A stretch of 64,000 bases of DNA, from positions 33,770-97,769 of the forward strand of contig CACBHL010000002.1 in NCBI GenBank assembly GCA_902539035.1. The letters are read 5' to 3'. Each line of letters begins with the position of its first letter. Position 1 is the stretch's first letter. Made by a program: the position numbers and the translations under genes. A model generated the notes under the pieces. That model did no database searches, was not told the origin of the DNA, and worked only from the letters and a program-made list of their open reading frames with translations. Shown here piece after piece: positions 49,250 through 57,983 of this stretch. The DNA is from an uncultured Pelagibacteraceae bacterium (GTDB lineage: Bacteria; Pseudomonadota; Alphaproteobacteria; Pelagibacterales; Pelagibacteraceae).

Positions 49250-50164
49250 TTAATTTAGACAATGAACACTAAAAAGTTTTTTGTCATCAACCCAAGTTTT
49301 ATTTAGTTTCCATCCAGCTTTATTAGCTAAGTTTTTAAAGGATTTAATTGTATATTTATGAGAATTTTCAGTGTGAATTTCCTCATTTTTTTTAATTAAA
49401 TAATTTGAACCATTAATTTTAATATTATTTTTTTTTTTAGATTTTAGTCTCATCTCAATTCTCTTTTTTTGTTTATTATAAATTGCTAAATGTTTATAGA
49501 AATTCAGATTTATATCTGCACCTAATTCAATATTGATTCTTCGCAAAATATTTTTATTGAATTTTGCAGTCACCCCTTTTTTGTCATCATAGGCAGTAAT
49601 TAGAGTTGGGATATCTTTTACTAAATCAGCTCCAATGATAATTTTTTTTGCTTTAAATTTTGATTTTAATGTTTTTAAAAATTTAATAGCTTCCTTCTCT
49701 TCAAAATTACCAATTGTTGATCCAGGAAAAAATATAATTATATTTTCAGATGAGTTGATTTTAAAAGGTAGTTTATTATTTTTTGAAAAGTCATATCCTT
49801 TAGGAGTAATAGCTATTTTTGGAAATTTTTTTTTAAAACTTTTAGATACCTTATTTATGTAATCTTCGGAAATATCCAAAGGTATATATTTTTTTGGCTT
49901 ATCTAAGTTTTTGAGAAAAATAGCTATTTTTTTGAAGTCTCCAGCACCTGGTTCAATTAAAACTGCCCCTTTACCTATTTTATTAGCTATTTCAATTTTA
50001 TTATCTTTTAAAATTTTTCTTTCGGTTCTTGTTGGGTAATACGTTTTTAACTTGGTAATTTGTTCAAAAAGTTTTGATCCACGAAAGTCATAAAACCATT
50101 TAGAACTTAACTTCTTGTTTTTTTTACTTAAACCCAGACTTACTTCTTGTAAAAATAATTTCAT
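49250..50164 (-). CDS. egtD: L-histidine N-alpha-methyltransferase (ergothioneine biosynthesis)
   Basis: KWFYDFRGSKLFEQITKLKTYYPTRTERKIL...LIEPGAGDFKKI...FFPGSTIGNFEEKEA: EgtD signatures. Confidence 0.94.
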   Translation of the reverse strand: MKLFLQEVSLGLSKKNKKLSSKWFYDFRGSKLFEQITKLKTYYPTRTERKILKDNKIEIANKIGKGAVLIEPGAGDFKKIAIFLKNLDKPKKYIPLDISEDYINKVSKSFKKKFPKIAITPKGYDFSKNNKLPFKINSSENIIIFFPGSTIGNFEEKEAIKFLKTLKSKFKAKKIIIGADLVKDIPTLITAYDDKKGVTAKFNKNILRRINIELGADINLNFYKHLAIYNKQKKRIEMRLKSKKKNNIKINGSNYLIKKNEEIHTENSHKYTIKSFKNLANKAGWKLNKTWVDDKKLFSVHCLN

Positions 50165-51081
50165 TTTATACTTTGCGTAACTAAAAGACGACTAATTGGC
50201 ATTGAAAATCGCCCTAGTCTCTCATTATCTGTGCTCACTTTGGATATTGCGAGCACGTTAGTTAAATCGTTAATCATTAATTTTCTTTTCTCTGGTTTTA
50301 AGATAAATGCAGCATAAAAAAATCCTGCAGCAATTTCAGCTACTTTAGTAACTGGTCCTTCCATAGATACAACATTTGTTTCGATAGTTACATTTGCTTC
50401 TGGAAAAGCTTTATGTGCAAGGTTACGTAGACTTTCAGATCCTCTTATCCTTGGGTCACCTAAGTCAATCTCTCCATAACTAGGTATTTCCTCTTGTACA
50501 TAACTATAAATTAAATCGTGTACCTCTGCATAACCAGATGCTGAATTCATTGGTCCATCAACTAATGCTGCAAACTGACCCCTAGAAGTTAAAACGCGTT
50601 TGACTTCATCTAAAACAGGAGCTATCGGTTCCATTAATGTTAAAGCCCAATGACATAACACAATGTCTATAGAGTTGTCATTAATTGCTGTCAAATTTTG
50701 TGCTTTTGACTCAATAAGATTGACTCCACTATTTTTAAGACGAGTCTTAGCTAATACTAATTCTTCAGGACACATGTCTATACCTTTTAAATTTAAATTT
50801 TTATTACGATCAAATAAAATTTTTAATAAAGGACCTGACCCACAGGCAAGATCTAACACATTTAATCTTAGGTTATCAGGCACAACTTCTCCTAACCATT
50901 CATAACTATTACGTCCAGTTTTATCACGACACGAACTTGCACATGCTTCTGTAAATCCAGTATTTTCTTGATGGATTTTTTTTAAATGGTCAACTAAAGC
51001 ATTACCATTAGGATGAAGATTACGAGCAAGACTTTTAGTCCAGATCGAATTCAATCCATTTTGATTATTTATGTTTTTCAT
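50161..51081 (-). CDS. class I SAM-dependent methyltransferase
   Basis: LNVLDLACGSGPLLKILFDRNKNLNLKGIDMCPEELVLAK...IDIVLCHWALTLMEP; overlaps egtD start by 4 bp. Confidence 0.9.
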   Translation of the reverse strand: MKNINNQNGLNSIWTKSLARNLHPNGNALVDHLKKIHQENTGFTEACASSCRDKTGRNSYEWLGEVVPDNLRLNVLDLACGSGPLLKILFDRNKNLNLKGIDMCPEELVLAKTRLKNSGVNLIESKAQNLTAINDNSIDIVLCHWALTLMEPIAPVLDEVKRVLTSRGQFAALVDGPMNSASGYAEVHDLIYSYVQEEIPSYGEIDLGDPRIRGSESLRNLAHKAFPEANVTIETNVVSMEGPVTKVAEIAAGFFYAAFILKPEKRKLMINDLTNVLAISKVSTDNERLGRFSMPISRLLVTQSIK

Positions 51082-52076
51082 GAGTTATCTTTTACTGGCC
51101 AACAAATCGGATTTAGTGGACTAGCTGCTAAGTCTCCTGGTTTGACATTAGGTACAAATTTCTGCCAGTCACCAGAAACCATTGTAGGTGAATTAATTAT
51201 TCTCGCTCCATCACGATAATAAGTATTGGCAAGAGCCACTCGACTACGATTAGTACGGTTGCGTGAAGCTGTATGAAAATTTAAATTATGATGAAAGCTA
51301 ACTTCGCCCAGTTCAAATGGAGTTTCATTCACACTTACATTATTTTTTGAAAAAACATCTGTAACCCCACGGTCATATCCAGTACCAGTTTTTTTAAACG
51401 TAACTGCATTGACTAATTTGTGGACATCGAGTGGATAGGCGAAAGAGAGCGGTCCCATCTCAAGAGGAATTGGCTGTGCAGGTGCCCAAGCAGTAACTAC
51501 ATCATTGGTATCTAGAGGAAAATGATGATCGTCAAAGTGCCATGGGGTACGACCACAACCAGCTTGTTTAGCTAATACATTGTCATGATAAAGTCTAACA
51601 GCTGGTACTCCAAGAAGATCTGCTGAAATTTGCCCTAGACGAGGTGATAATACATAAGCACGAAGAAGTGCGTTGTCAGGCCAAATCATTTCAAGACTAA
51701 GGAAACGGGCATGTGCTCCTTTATCTGGATCAACTTTAAATTCTTCTTTTAATAAACTAATTAACTCAGATCTAAGTTTTAGTACGGCTCCAGGTGAAAA
51801 AACCTTTTTAAGTTTAATAAATCCATTCTTTTTAAAAAATTCAATTTGATCATTAGTTAAATGGTAGGGCTTAGCTAATTCTGAGATAATTTCATCATCA
51901 CTGGGTATTGTAATATCTGGTAAAGGATCGGCATTAATAATTTCATTTTCTTTATCATCATTATCTGCGAGACTAACATACCAGTCCCACCAGGCCTGAT
52001 TATCCTTATCCCATGGTTTACTAATATCCGTAGCATCAGTTAGTTTAGAATTTAAATTGGTATTAGATTTAGACAT
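51078..52076 (-). CDS. phytanoyl-CoA dioxygenase (PhyH) family Fe(II)/2OG oxygenase
   Basis: HLTNDQIEFFKKNGFIKLKKVFSPGAVLKLR, TPWHFDDHHFPLD (HxD), FHHNLNFHTASRNRTNRSRVALANTYY (distal His/Arg). Confidence 0.9.
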   Translation of the reverse strand: MSKSNTNLNSKLTDATDISKPWDKDNQAWWDWYVSLADNDDKENEIINADPLPDITIPSDDEIISELAKPYHLTNDQIEFFKKNGFIKLKKVFSPGAVLKLRSELISLLKEEFKVDPDKGAHARFLSLEMIWPDNALLRAYVLSPRLGQISADLLGVPAVRLYHDNVLAKQAGCGRTPWHFDDHHFPLDTNDVVTAWAPAQPIPLEMGPLSFAYPLDVHKLVNAVTFKKTGTGYDRGVTDVFSKNNVSVNETPFELGEVSFHHNLNFHTASRNRTNRSRVALANTYYRDGARIINSPTMVSGDWQKFVPNVKPGDLAASPLNPICWPVKDNS

Positions 52077-52188
52077 TTAGGTTGTTCTTACAGTTTTATT
52101 TTTTTTTAGTAACAGCGCGTTTTGACATGTAATGATTGATTTACCTAAAAAAGTTGAATTTTTTTGTTCTAGTCATACAAAAATTCTC

Positions 52189-53412
52189 TTATTTAGCAAG
52201 TCTTAGTCCAGACATTTGCCATCTTTGATGAGGATAAAAGAAATTACGATATGATTTTCTAATTTGGTCTTTAGGGGTAAGGCAAGAGCCTCCTTTTAAT
52301 ACCATTTGGTTGACCATGAACTTACCATTGTATTCACTGATGTCATCATTGTGATATTTAAATCCTGGATAAGGAGAAAAGTTAGAGGAAGTCCACTCCC
52401 ATACGTGTCCCCAATGTTGATTTAAATCTGCACCATTTTTTTTTGAATATGGCTGATATATTTTATTTTCTAAAAAATTTCCATGAATATGATCATTAGA
52501 AGCAACTTCCCATTCAAATTCTGTTGGAAGTCGTTTATTGTTCCATCTTGCAAAAGCGTCAGCTTCAAAATAGCTAATATTACTTACAGGTGCATTAAGA
52601 TCAATTTCTTTTTTTCCATTTAAAGTGAAGTGAAACCATTTACCTTCTTCTTTTATCCAGTAAAGAGGGAACTGCCAATTTTCCTGCTGACATGTTGAAA
52701 ATCCATCGGACAACCAATAATCACTCTTATTATAACCATTATTATCAATAAACTCAATCCATTCACCATTTGTAACTAACTTGTTTGATATTTCAAAGGG
52801 TAAGATTAAAACTTCATGTTTAGGTCGCTCACAATCGAAAGAGAAATTTTTGTCATCTGTACCTACACTTTTAATAGTTTTTTCAAAACCAACCCACTCT
52901 TGTTTAATATTTTCATTTTCAATATCTTTTTTATTTCGGTCGTACTTAGGATCAGTTGGGTTGAAACTTAAACCATGTTGTAGATCTGTTAACATTAGTT
53001 CTTGATGTTGCATTTCATGGTGACAACCTACCTCAATCATATCTAAATTGGAGTTACTTGACTGACATAACTCTGTAATTCTGTGGTTTATAGTTTGCCT
53101 ATATTCTAGAACCTCCTCAATTCCTGGGCGTGAAATTATGTTTCTAAGTGATCTTTTGTATCTTGGACCTGCTTTGACGTAATAGGAATTAAACAAATAA
53201 TTATAATCTTTATTGAAATATTTATAATTAGATTTTATTTTACTTAAAACGAATTTTTCAAAAAACCAAGTTGTGTGTGCTAGATGCCATTTAATGGGTG
53301 AAGCATCTTCCATCGATTGTATATTCATGTCCTCAGGACTTAGATTTTCAGTAATTTTAATCGATTGATTTCGTGTTCTCTCAAACAGGTTCTGAATATC
53401 TTTATTATTCAT
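52189..53412 (-). CDS. egtB: ergothioneine biosynthesis protein EgtB (sulfoxide synthase family)
   Basis: SPIKWHLAHTTWFFEKFVL, EVGCHHEMQHQELMLTDLQHGLS, FGE-sulfatase-like C-terminus (RLPTEFEWEVAS...HWGHVWEWTSSNFSPYPGF...LKGGSCLT). Confidence 0.94.
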   Translation of the reverse strand: MNNKDIQNLFERTRNQSIKITENLSPEDMNIQSMEDASPIKWHLAHTTWFFEKFVLSKIKSNYKYFNKDYNYLFNSYYVKAGPRYKRSLRNIISRPGIEEVLEYRQTINHRITELCQSSNSNLDMIEVGCHHEMQHQELMLTDLQHGLSFNPTDPKYDRNKKDIENENIKQEWVGFEKTIKSVGTDDKNFSFDCERPKHEVLILPFEISNKLVTNGEWIEFIDNNGYNKSDYWLSDGFSTCQQENWQFPLYWIKEEGKWFHFTLNGKKEIDLNAPVSNISYFEADAFARWNNKRLPTEFEWEVASNDHIHGNFLENKIYQPYSKKNGADLNQHWGHVWEWTSSNFSPYPGFKYHNDDISEYNGKFMVNQMVLKGGSCLTPKDQIRKSYRNFFYPHQRWQMSGLRLAK

Positions 53413-53488
53413 AAGATTACTCTATCAAAATAACAATAAAGCCAACATACTTCACTTTACAAAACGACGCTGATTATTAAACTTATTT

Positions 53489-54808
53489 TTATTGTTGATC
53501 AGAAGCCTCGATGTCTTTTGCAACGGTTTCTGAACCTATTTTTGTTGGCTCATCAATTGGCTCTGTAGTAGGGTTTAATTCAATACCTGCGGGCGTAATT
53601 GACTGAGGCATTGCAATGAATTGAGAGTCTGGATTTTCAACTGCTGCTCTCACTCTAGATCTATAAACACCATAAACTCCAATTAAAATATGAAAAAACA
53701 TAAGAAAAATAAAAAATCCATTTAAACCAGCCATATCCATGAAAATCGAGCATAAAAATGGACCACCCATTGCTCCTAACCCAAAAATAAATTGTAGACT
53801 AGCACCAGCAGCAACGAATTTTTCTTTAGGAATAAAATCATTAGTATGTGCAAGGATTAATGAAAACATTGGCAAACTACAAAAAGAAAATAAAATTAAA
53901 AAAACATAAAACCAAAATTTAGTTGTTGCCAATCCTTCGGGTAAATACATTTGTGCAGATGAAAGAATTGCGCATAATGCAAAAAAAGCAGAAGCAAAAC
54001 TTGTAACAATAATTACTTTTCTTCTATCATAAATGTCGGATAATTTTCCTATTGGCCATTGTGAAATTGCACCAGAAATAGCTAATAAAAATGTAACTAA
54101 TGAAATATGAAAAATAGAAAAATTCATTCCTGCAGCGTACACAGCCAATAATGTGAATAACGCAGATTGTATTGTACCGTAAAGAAATGAGCTAACCATT
54201 CCAAAAGGAGATGAAATATAAACTTCTTGAATAGACATAGTTTCTATTTTTTTAAATGTTGGAGGTTTTCTTTTAGTGAGTAAAATTGGAATCAGTGCGC
54301 CTGATGTTATTATCGATACTAATATAAAAGGTTCGAAATTTTTTGGATTACTAAAGTTTAAAAAAAACATCCCTATTCCCATTGAACCATATAAAATCAC
54401 CATGTAGATTGATAAAACGCTTCCTCTGTTTTTATTACTTGCTCTATCATTTAACCAACTCTCTGCGACTGTATAAATAGAGACCATGCTGATACCTGTA
54501 AGAACTCTTAATAAAAACCAAACTAATGGACTAACGAACACAGCATGAACTAGAATTACTAAGGATGCAATTGATGCAAAAGCTGCAAAGATTCTGATAT
54601 GACCAACTCTTGAAATTAATTTAGGAATAGTAACTGCGCCTATAAAATATCCAACAAAATAACCAGACATCATAAATCCAGTCGCAGTTAAACTAAACTC
54701 TTCTTTAACAGCTCGAACTCCTAGAAGTGACCCTTGAAAACCGTACGCAAGCATAATTGCTCCCATACCTAAAAATAAAGCCCACGAATTTTTTAATACC
54801 TTGTTCAT
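53489..54808 (-). CDS. MFS transporter
   Basis: 12 TM; GYFVGYFIGAVTIPKLISRVGHIRIFAAFAS; ISQWPIGKLSDIYDRRKVI. Confidence 0.9.
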   Translation of the reverse strand: MNKVLKNSWALFLGMGAIMLAYGFQGSLLGVRAVKEEFSLTATGFMMSGYFVGYFIGAVTIPKLISRVGHIRIFAAFASIASLVILVHAVFVSPLVWFLLRVLTGISMVSIYTVAESWLNDRASNKNRGSVLSIYMVILYGSMGIGMFFLNFSNPKNFEPFILVSIITSGALIPILLTKRKPPTFKKIETMSIQEVYISSPFGMVSSFLYGTIQSALFTLLAVYAAGMNFSIFHISLVTFLLAISGAISQWPIGKLSDIYDRRKVIIVTSFASAFFALCAILSSAQMYLPEGLATTKFWFYVFLILFSFCSLPMFSLILAHTNDFIPKEKFVAAGASLQFIFGLGAMGGPFLCSIFMDMAGLNGFFIFLMFFHILIGVYGVYRSRVRAAVENPDSQFIAMPQSITPAGIELNPTTEPIDEPTKIGSETVAKDIEASDQQ

Positions 54809-54862
54809 ATGAACCGCTATCTATTTCTGATTTGTGGCCAAATCAAGTTAATTGTAACAGAG

Positions 54863-55723
54863 CTATGTTTTTTTTAGTTTAAGAAAAGAGTGAATAGCTA
54901 TCGTCAAAATGATGACAATACCCCCTTGAATTGTTTCAAGACTTGGCTGTTCTTTAATAATCAACCAAACCCAAATTGGCCCAACGATTGTCTCTAGCAA
55001 AAAGAATAAGTTTACTTCCTCTGCAGGTATAAATCTTGGTGCAATAGTTACTAAAACAAAAGGTATCGCAACACACATAACGCACATTAGAGGAACAATT
55101 AACAGGTCTCTTCCAACTAAGGCGTAAGTTTCAACAAAGAAAATAGCAAATGCTGCAACTAACAGCTTACCAACTACAGCAGCAGGAACAAGATTTTTTG
55201 TTTTAGCGGATCTAATCGTAACGGCTCCAACTGCCAATCCCAAGGCGCATATAAGTCCCAATAAATCCCCAAAAATATTCCCTAATTGTAAGGAGTCGTA
55301 AAATATATAGATCGCAGCCAAAAAAGTTACTGCGATTGCTATCCAAGTTTTACTATCTGGCATCTCTTTTAAAAATATTGCCCCTAAAATTGCTGAAAGC
55401 ATTGGCGCCATAGCAATCATAACCAATGTATTGGCTACATTTGTATTTTGAATAGAAACAACAAAAGCAATATTGGTTATAGAAAAAGTTATTATATAAA
55501 TTATCCCATGGTGCCCACTCGAGAAAAGCATTTTGAAGAAATTTGCTTTGTAGATAAATAACATCCCAACTAACACAGTAAAAAAAGGAATTATTCCTCG
55601 ATAAAAAACTAAACTCCAGGTATCAACACCGGCCAATCTTATAAATAAACTATCAGGCGTAATAAACATCACTGCACCAAAAGCTAGCAAAGAACCTTTT
55701 TGCTGCTCGTTTAAAGTTTTCAC
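54863..55723 (-). CDS. EamA/DMT superfamily transporter
   Basis: Duplicated EamA domain, 10 TM; overlaps gshB end. Confidence 0.87.
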   Translation of the reverse strand: MKTLNEQQKGSLLAFGAVMFITPDSLFIRLAGVDTWSLVFYRGIIPFFTVLVGMLFIYKANFFKMLFSSGHHGIIYIITFSITNIAFVVSIQNTNVANTLVMIAMAPMLSAILGAIFLKEMPDSKTWIAIAVTFLAAIYIFYDSLQLGNIFGDLLGLICALGLAVGAVTIRSAKTKNLVPAAVVGKLLVAAFAIFFVETYALVGRDLLIVPLMCVMCVAIPFVLVTIAPRFIPAEEVNLFFLLETIVGPIWVWLIIKEQPSLETIQGGIVIILTIAIHSFLKLKKT

Positions 55724-56646
55724 GCTTTAAGTTCTTTCCAAAAAACTTTAGCAAGATTTAAGCCTGATAAATCGAAAAAGGTTTTAAGTCCTGTTGGGGA
55801 GGTTACGTTAATATCTCCATTAAGTTTTTGATCAATAAAATCTATTCCTGCAAAAAAAATATTATCTTTTTTTAAATCCTTAGCAATCAACCTTGAGATT
55901 TTATTTTCATTTGCGCTAAGTTTAATATTAACAGGCTTTGCACCTTTGCTCATATTACTTAAAATCGATCCTTTCTTTGGAATTCTTGAGATTGCTCCAC
56001 AAACTTTACCATTGATTATAAAAACTCTTTTATCTCCTTTACTAATTTTAGGTAAAAATCTTTGCAACATAATGTGATCGTGTTTTTTGATGAAACTATT
56101 GATTAATTTTGAGTTAAATTTTTTTAATAAATGTATATCATTCCCACTGTGACTATGGATTGGTTTTAAAATAACCTTTTTGTTCTTTTTAAAAAATTTT
56201 TTTATTTCATTAATATTTTTAGTAAAAATAGTGCTTGGCATATATTTTTGATATTTTGCTGAATACAACTTTTCTGAAACATTTCTTATAGAGGTAGGGT
56301 TATTTAAAATTTTTACTTTATTTTTAATATTATCTAAAATGTAAGTCGTTGAAATATATTCAAGATTAAAAGGTGGATCTTGTCGTATAAGTATAAATTT
56401 AGATTTAGTGAGTTCTAAACTACATTTTTTTAATATTTTAAAAAATTTTTTTTGACCGTAGTTAAATTTAATAAAAAAACCTTTTGCAATTACTTTTGAA
56501 TTGATAATTGAGAGGTCTTTTGGCTCATAATAGAATATTTTATAATTCTTATTTTGAGCCTCGTTTGCCAAAAAAATACTTGTATCTGAAACTGGATTTA
56601 ATTTTGAAGGATGGTTACCTTGAATAACAACAATTTTATTTATCAT
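55720..56646 (-). CDS. gshB: glutathione synthetase (prokaryotic type)
   Basis: ILIRQDPPFNLEYISTTYILD, NPTSIRNVSEKLYSAKYQKYMPSTIFTK, LKPIHSHSGNDI, DFIDQKLNGDINVTSPTG. Confidence 0.94.
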   Translation of the reverse strand: MINKIVVIQGNHPSKLNPVSDTSIFLANEAQNKNYKIFYYEPKDLSIINSKVIAKGFFIKFNYGQKKFFKILKKCSLELTKSKFILIRQDPPFNLEYISTTYILDNIKNKVKILNNPTSIRNVSEKLYSAKYQKYMPSTIFTKNINEIKKFFKKNKKVILKPIHSHSGNDIHLLKKFNSKLINSFIKKHDHIMLQRFLPKISKGDKRVFIINGKVCGAISRIPKKGSILSNMSKGAKPVNIKLSANENKISRLIAKDLKKDNIFFAGIDFIDQKLNGDINVTSPTGLKTFFDLSGLNLAKVFWKELKA

Positions 56647-57931
56647 ATAATTTATCTAAATTTTCATTTTCTGAAAATTTACTAATCATATGATCTGCGT
56701 TTGTTGTCTTATTATCAATTACTTTTTGTAAGTGGGATAAAAAAATTGTTTCGTTCTTTCCTTTTCTGCTTAAAATATCTCTATTTTCCAAACCTTTTTT
56801 TGATAAATTTAACAGTGTGGATGACCAGTAAAGAAGATCTTTACCCATTAATTGAGTATTAAATCCTTTTTTTGGTGCTTCTAAATATGCATTAATAACC
56901 TTATCTGTTTCCCACTTAGAAATAACATCATAAACTTCTTCAAGATTGCCATAAAGCATTCCAATATTAAATGCAGGTCCAGCACACAAGCAATCCCAAC
57001 CACAAGTATCCATAGACCTAAGTTCGATATATTTTTTTAATCTATTCTCTGTAAAGATTGTACTTAAATGTGTTGTAAAATCACTCTCCGTAGGTAATCG
57101 GTTATTAATTTCTGAGATTTTACCTTCCATAAAATCTTTAAAAATATATTTTCTCCCAGAAATATATTTATCTTTGTCTTGAATAAATAAAACAGGAAAA
57201 TCCATTGCAAATTCTGCATATTTTTCAAAATTTAAATTTTCAAAAAACAATTTTGGAAGCCCTCCTCTAGAAGTATTTTGCCAAACTTTTGATCGGTACG
57301 ATAAATAATTACTATTTTTCTTTTCAACTATTGAGGAATTAGCAAATAAAGCAATAGAAATGGGTACAATTGAATTTATAACTTTAAATTTTTTAACAAA
57401 ATCTTCCTCTGAACTATAATCTATATTTAATTGTGTTCCACAGGTTCGATACATCATATCTAAACTTAATTCACCACCAATAGGCATATCTTGAGTCATT
57501 AATTTATATCTCTGCTTAGGATTATTTGGGATCTCTTCTAATTTCGAAATAGGATCAAAACCAGCACTGACAATTTCAATATTTAATTTTTTTGTAACTT
57601 GCTTTAGTTCAAATAAATAATCTTGAGACTCTGAACAAGCCTCATGTATATGGTTAAGTTTATCTCCCGATAATTCAATTTGATTACCGGGCTCAAGAGT
57701 AATACTTTTCCCACCTTTGTTAAGTGCAATAATATTTTCTTTTTCAAAAACTGGGTTCCATCCAAACTCCAATAATGCATTGAACATGTCTTTAATTTTA
57801 GAATAATCCACCCGTTTATTATTTTTCTTATTAAATAAGAACTTTTCATGCTCAATTCCTATTTTGAAATCTTTATTCTGTTTTACTCCAGATTTAAAAT
57901 ACTCAATTATTTTTTCTTTATTATTAATCAT
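56636..57931 (-). CDS. gshA: glutamate-cysteine ligase (plant/alphaproteobacterial GCS2 type)
   Basis: IGIEHEKFLF, ITLEPGNQIELSGDKLNHIHEAC, MMYRTCGTQLNIDYSSEEDF, LRSMDTCGWDCLCAGPAFNIGMLY. Confidence 0.94.
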   Translation of the reverse strand: MINNKEKIIEYFKSGVKQNKDFKIGIEHEKFLFNKKNNKRVDYSKIKDMFNALLEFGWNPVFEKENIIALNKGGKSITLEPGNQIELSGDKLNHIHEACSESQDYLFELKQVTKKLNIEIVSAGFDPISKLEEIPNNPKQRYKLMTQDMPIGGELSLDMMYRTCGTQLNIDYSSEEDFVKKFKVINSIVPISIALFANSSIVEKKNSNYLSYRSKVWQNTSRGGLPKLFFENLNFEKYAEFAMDFPVLFIQDKDKYISGRKYIFKDFMEGKISEINNRLPTESDFTTHLSTIFTENRLKKYIELRSMDTCGWDCLCAGPAFNIGMLYGNLEEVYDVISKWETDKVINAYLEAPKKGFNTQLMGKDLLYWSSTLLNLSKKGLENRDILSRKGKNETIFLSHLQKVIDNKTTNADHMISKFSENENLDKLYDK

Positions 57932-57983
57932 GCTTATTTAGATAGTATCTTTTATTTTTTTTTAAAGAACTCTTTTTATCTTT

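Noticed and set aside
49250-53412. Ovothiol (OvoA) pathway
   Set aside because: OvoA has a fused C-terminal methyltransferase; the EgtB-like ORF ends after the FGE-like domain and a clear EgtD is present. The separate methyltransferase leaves some doubt, noted in the findings.
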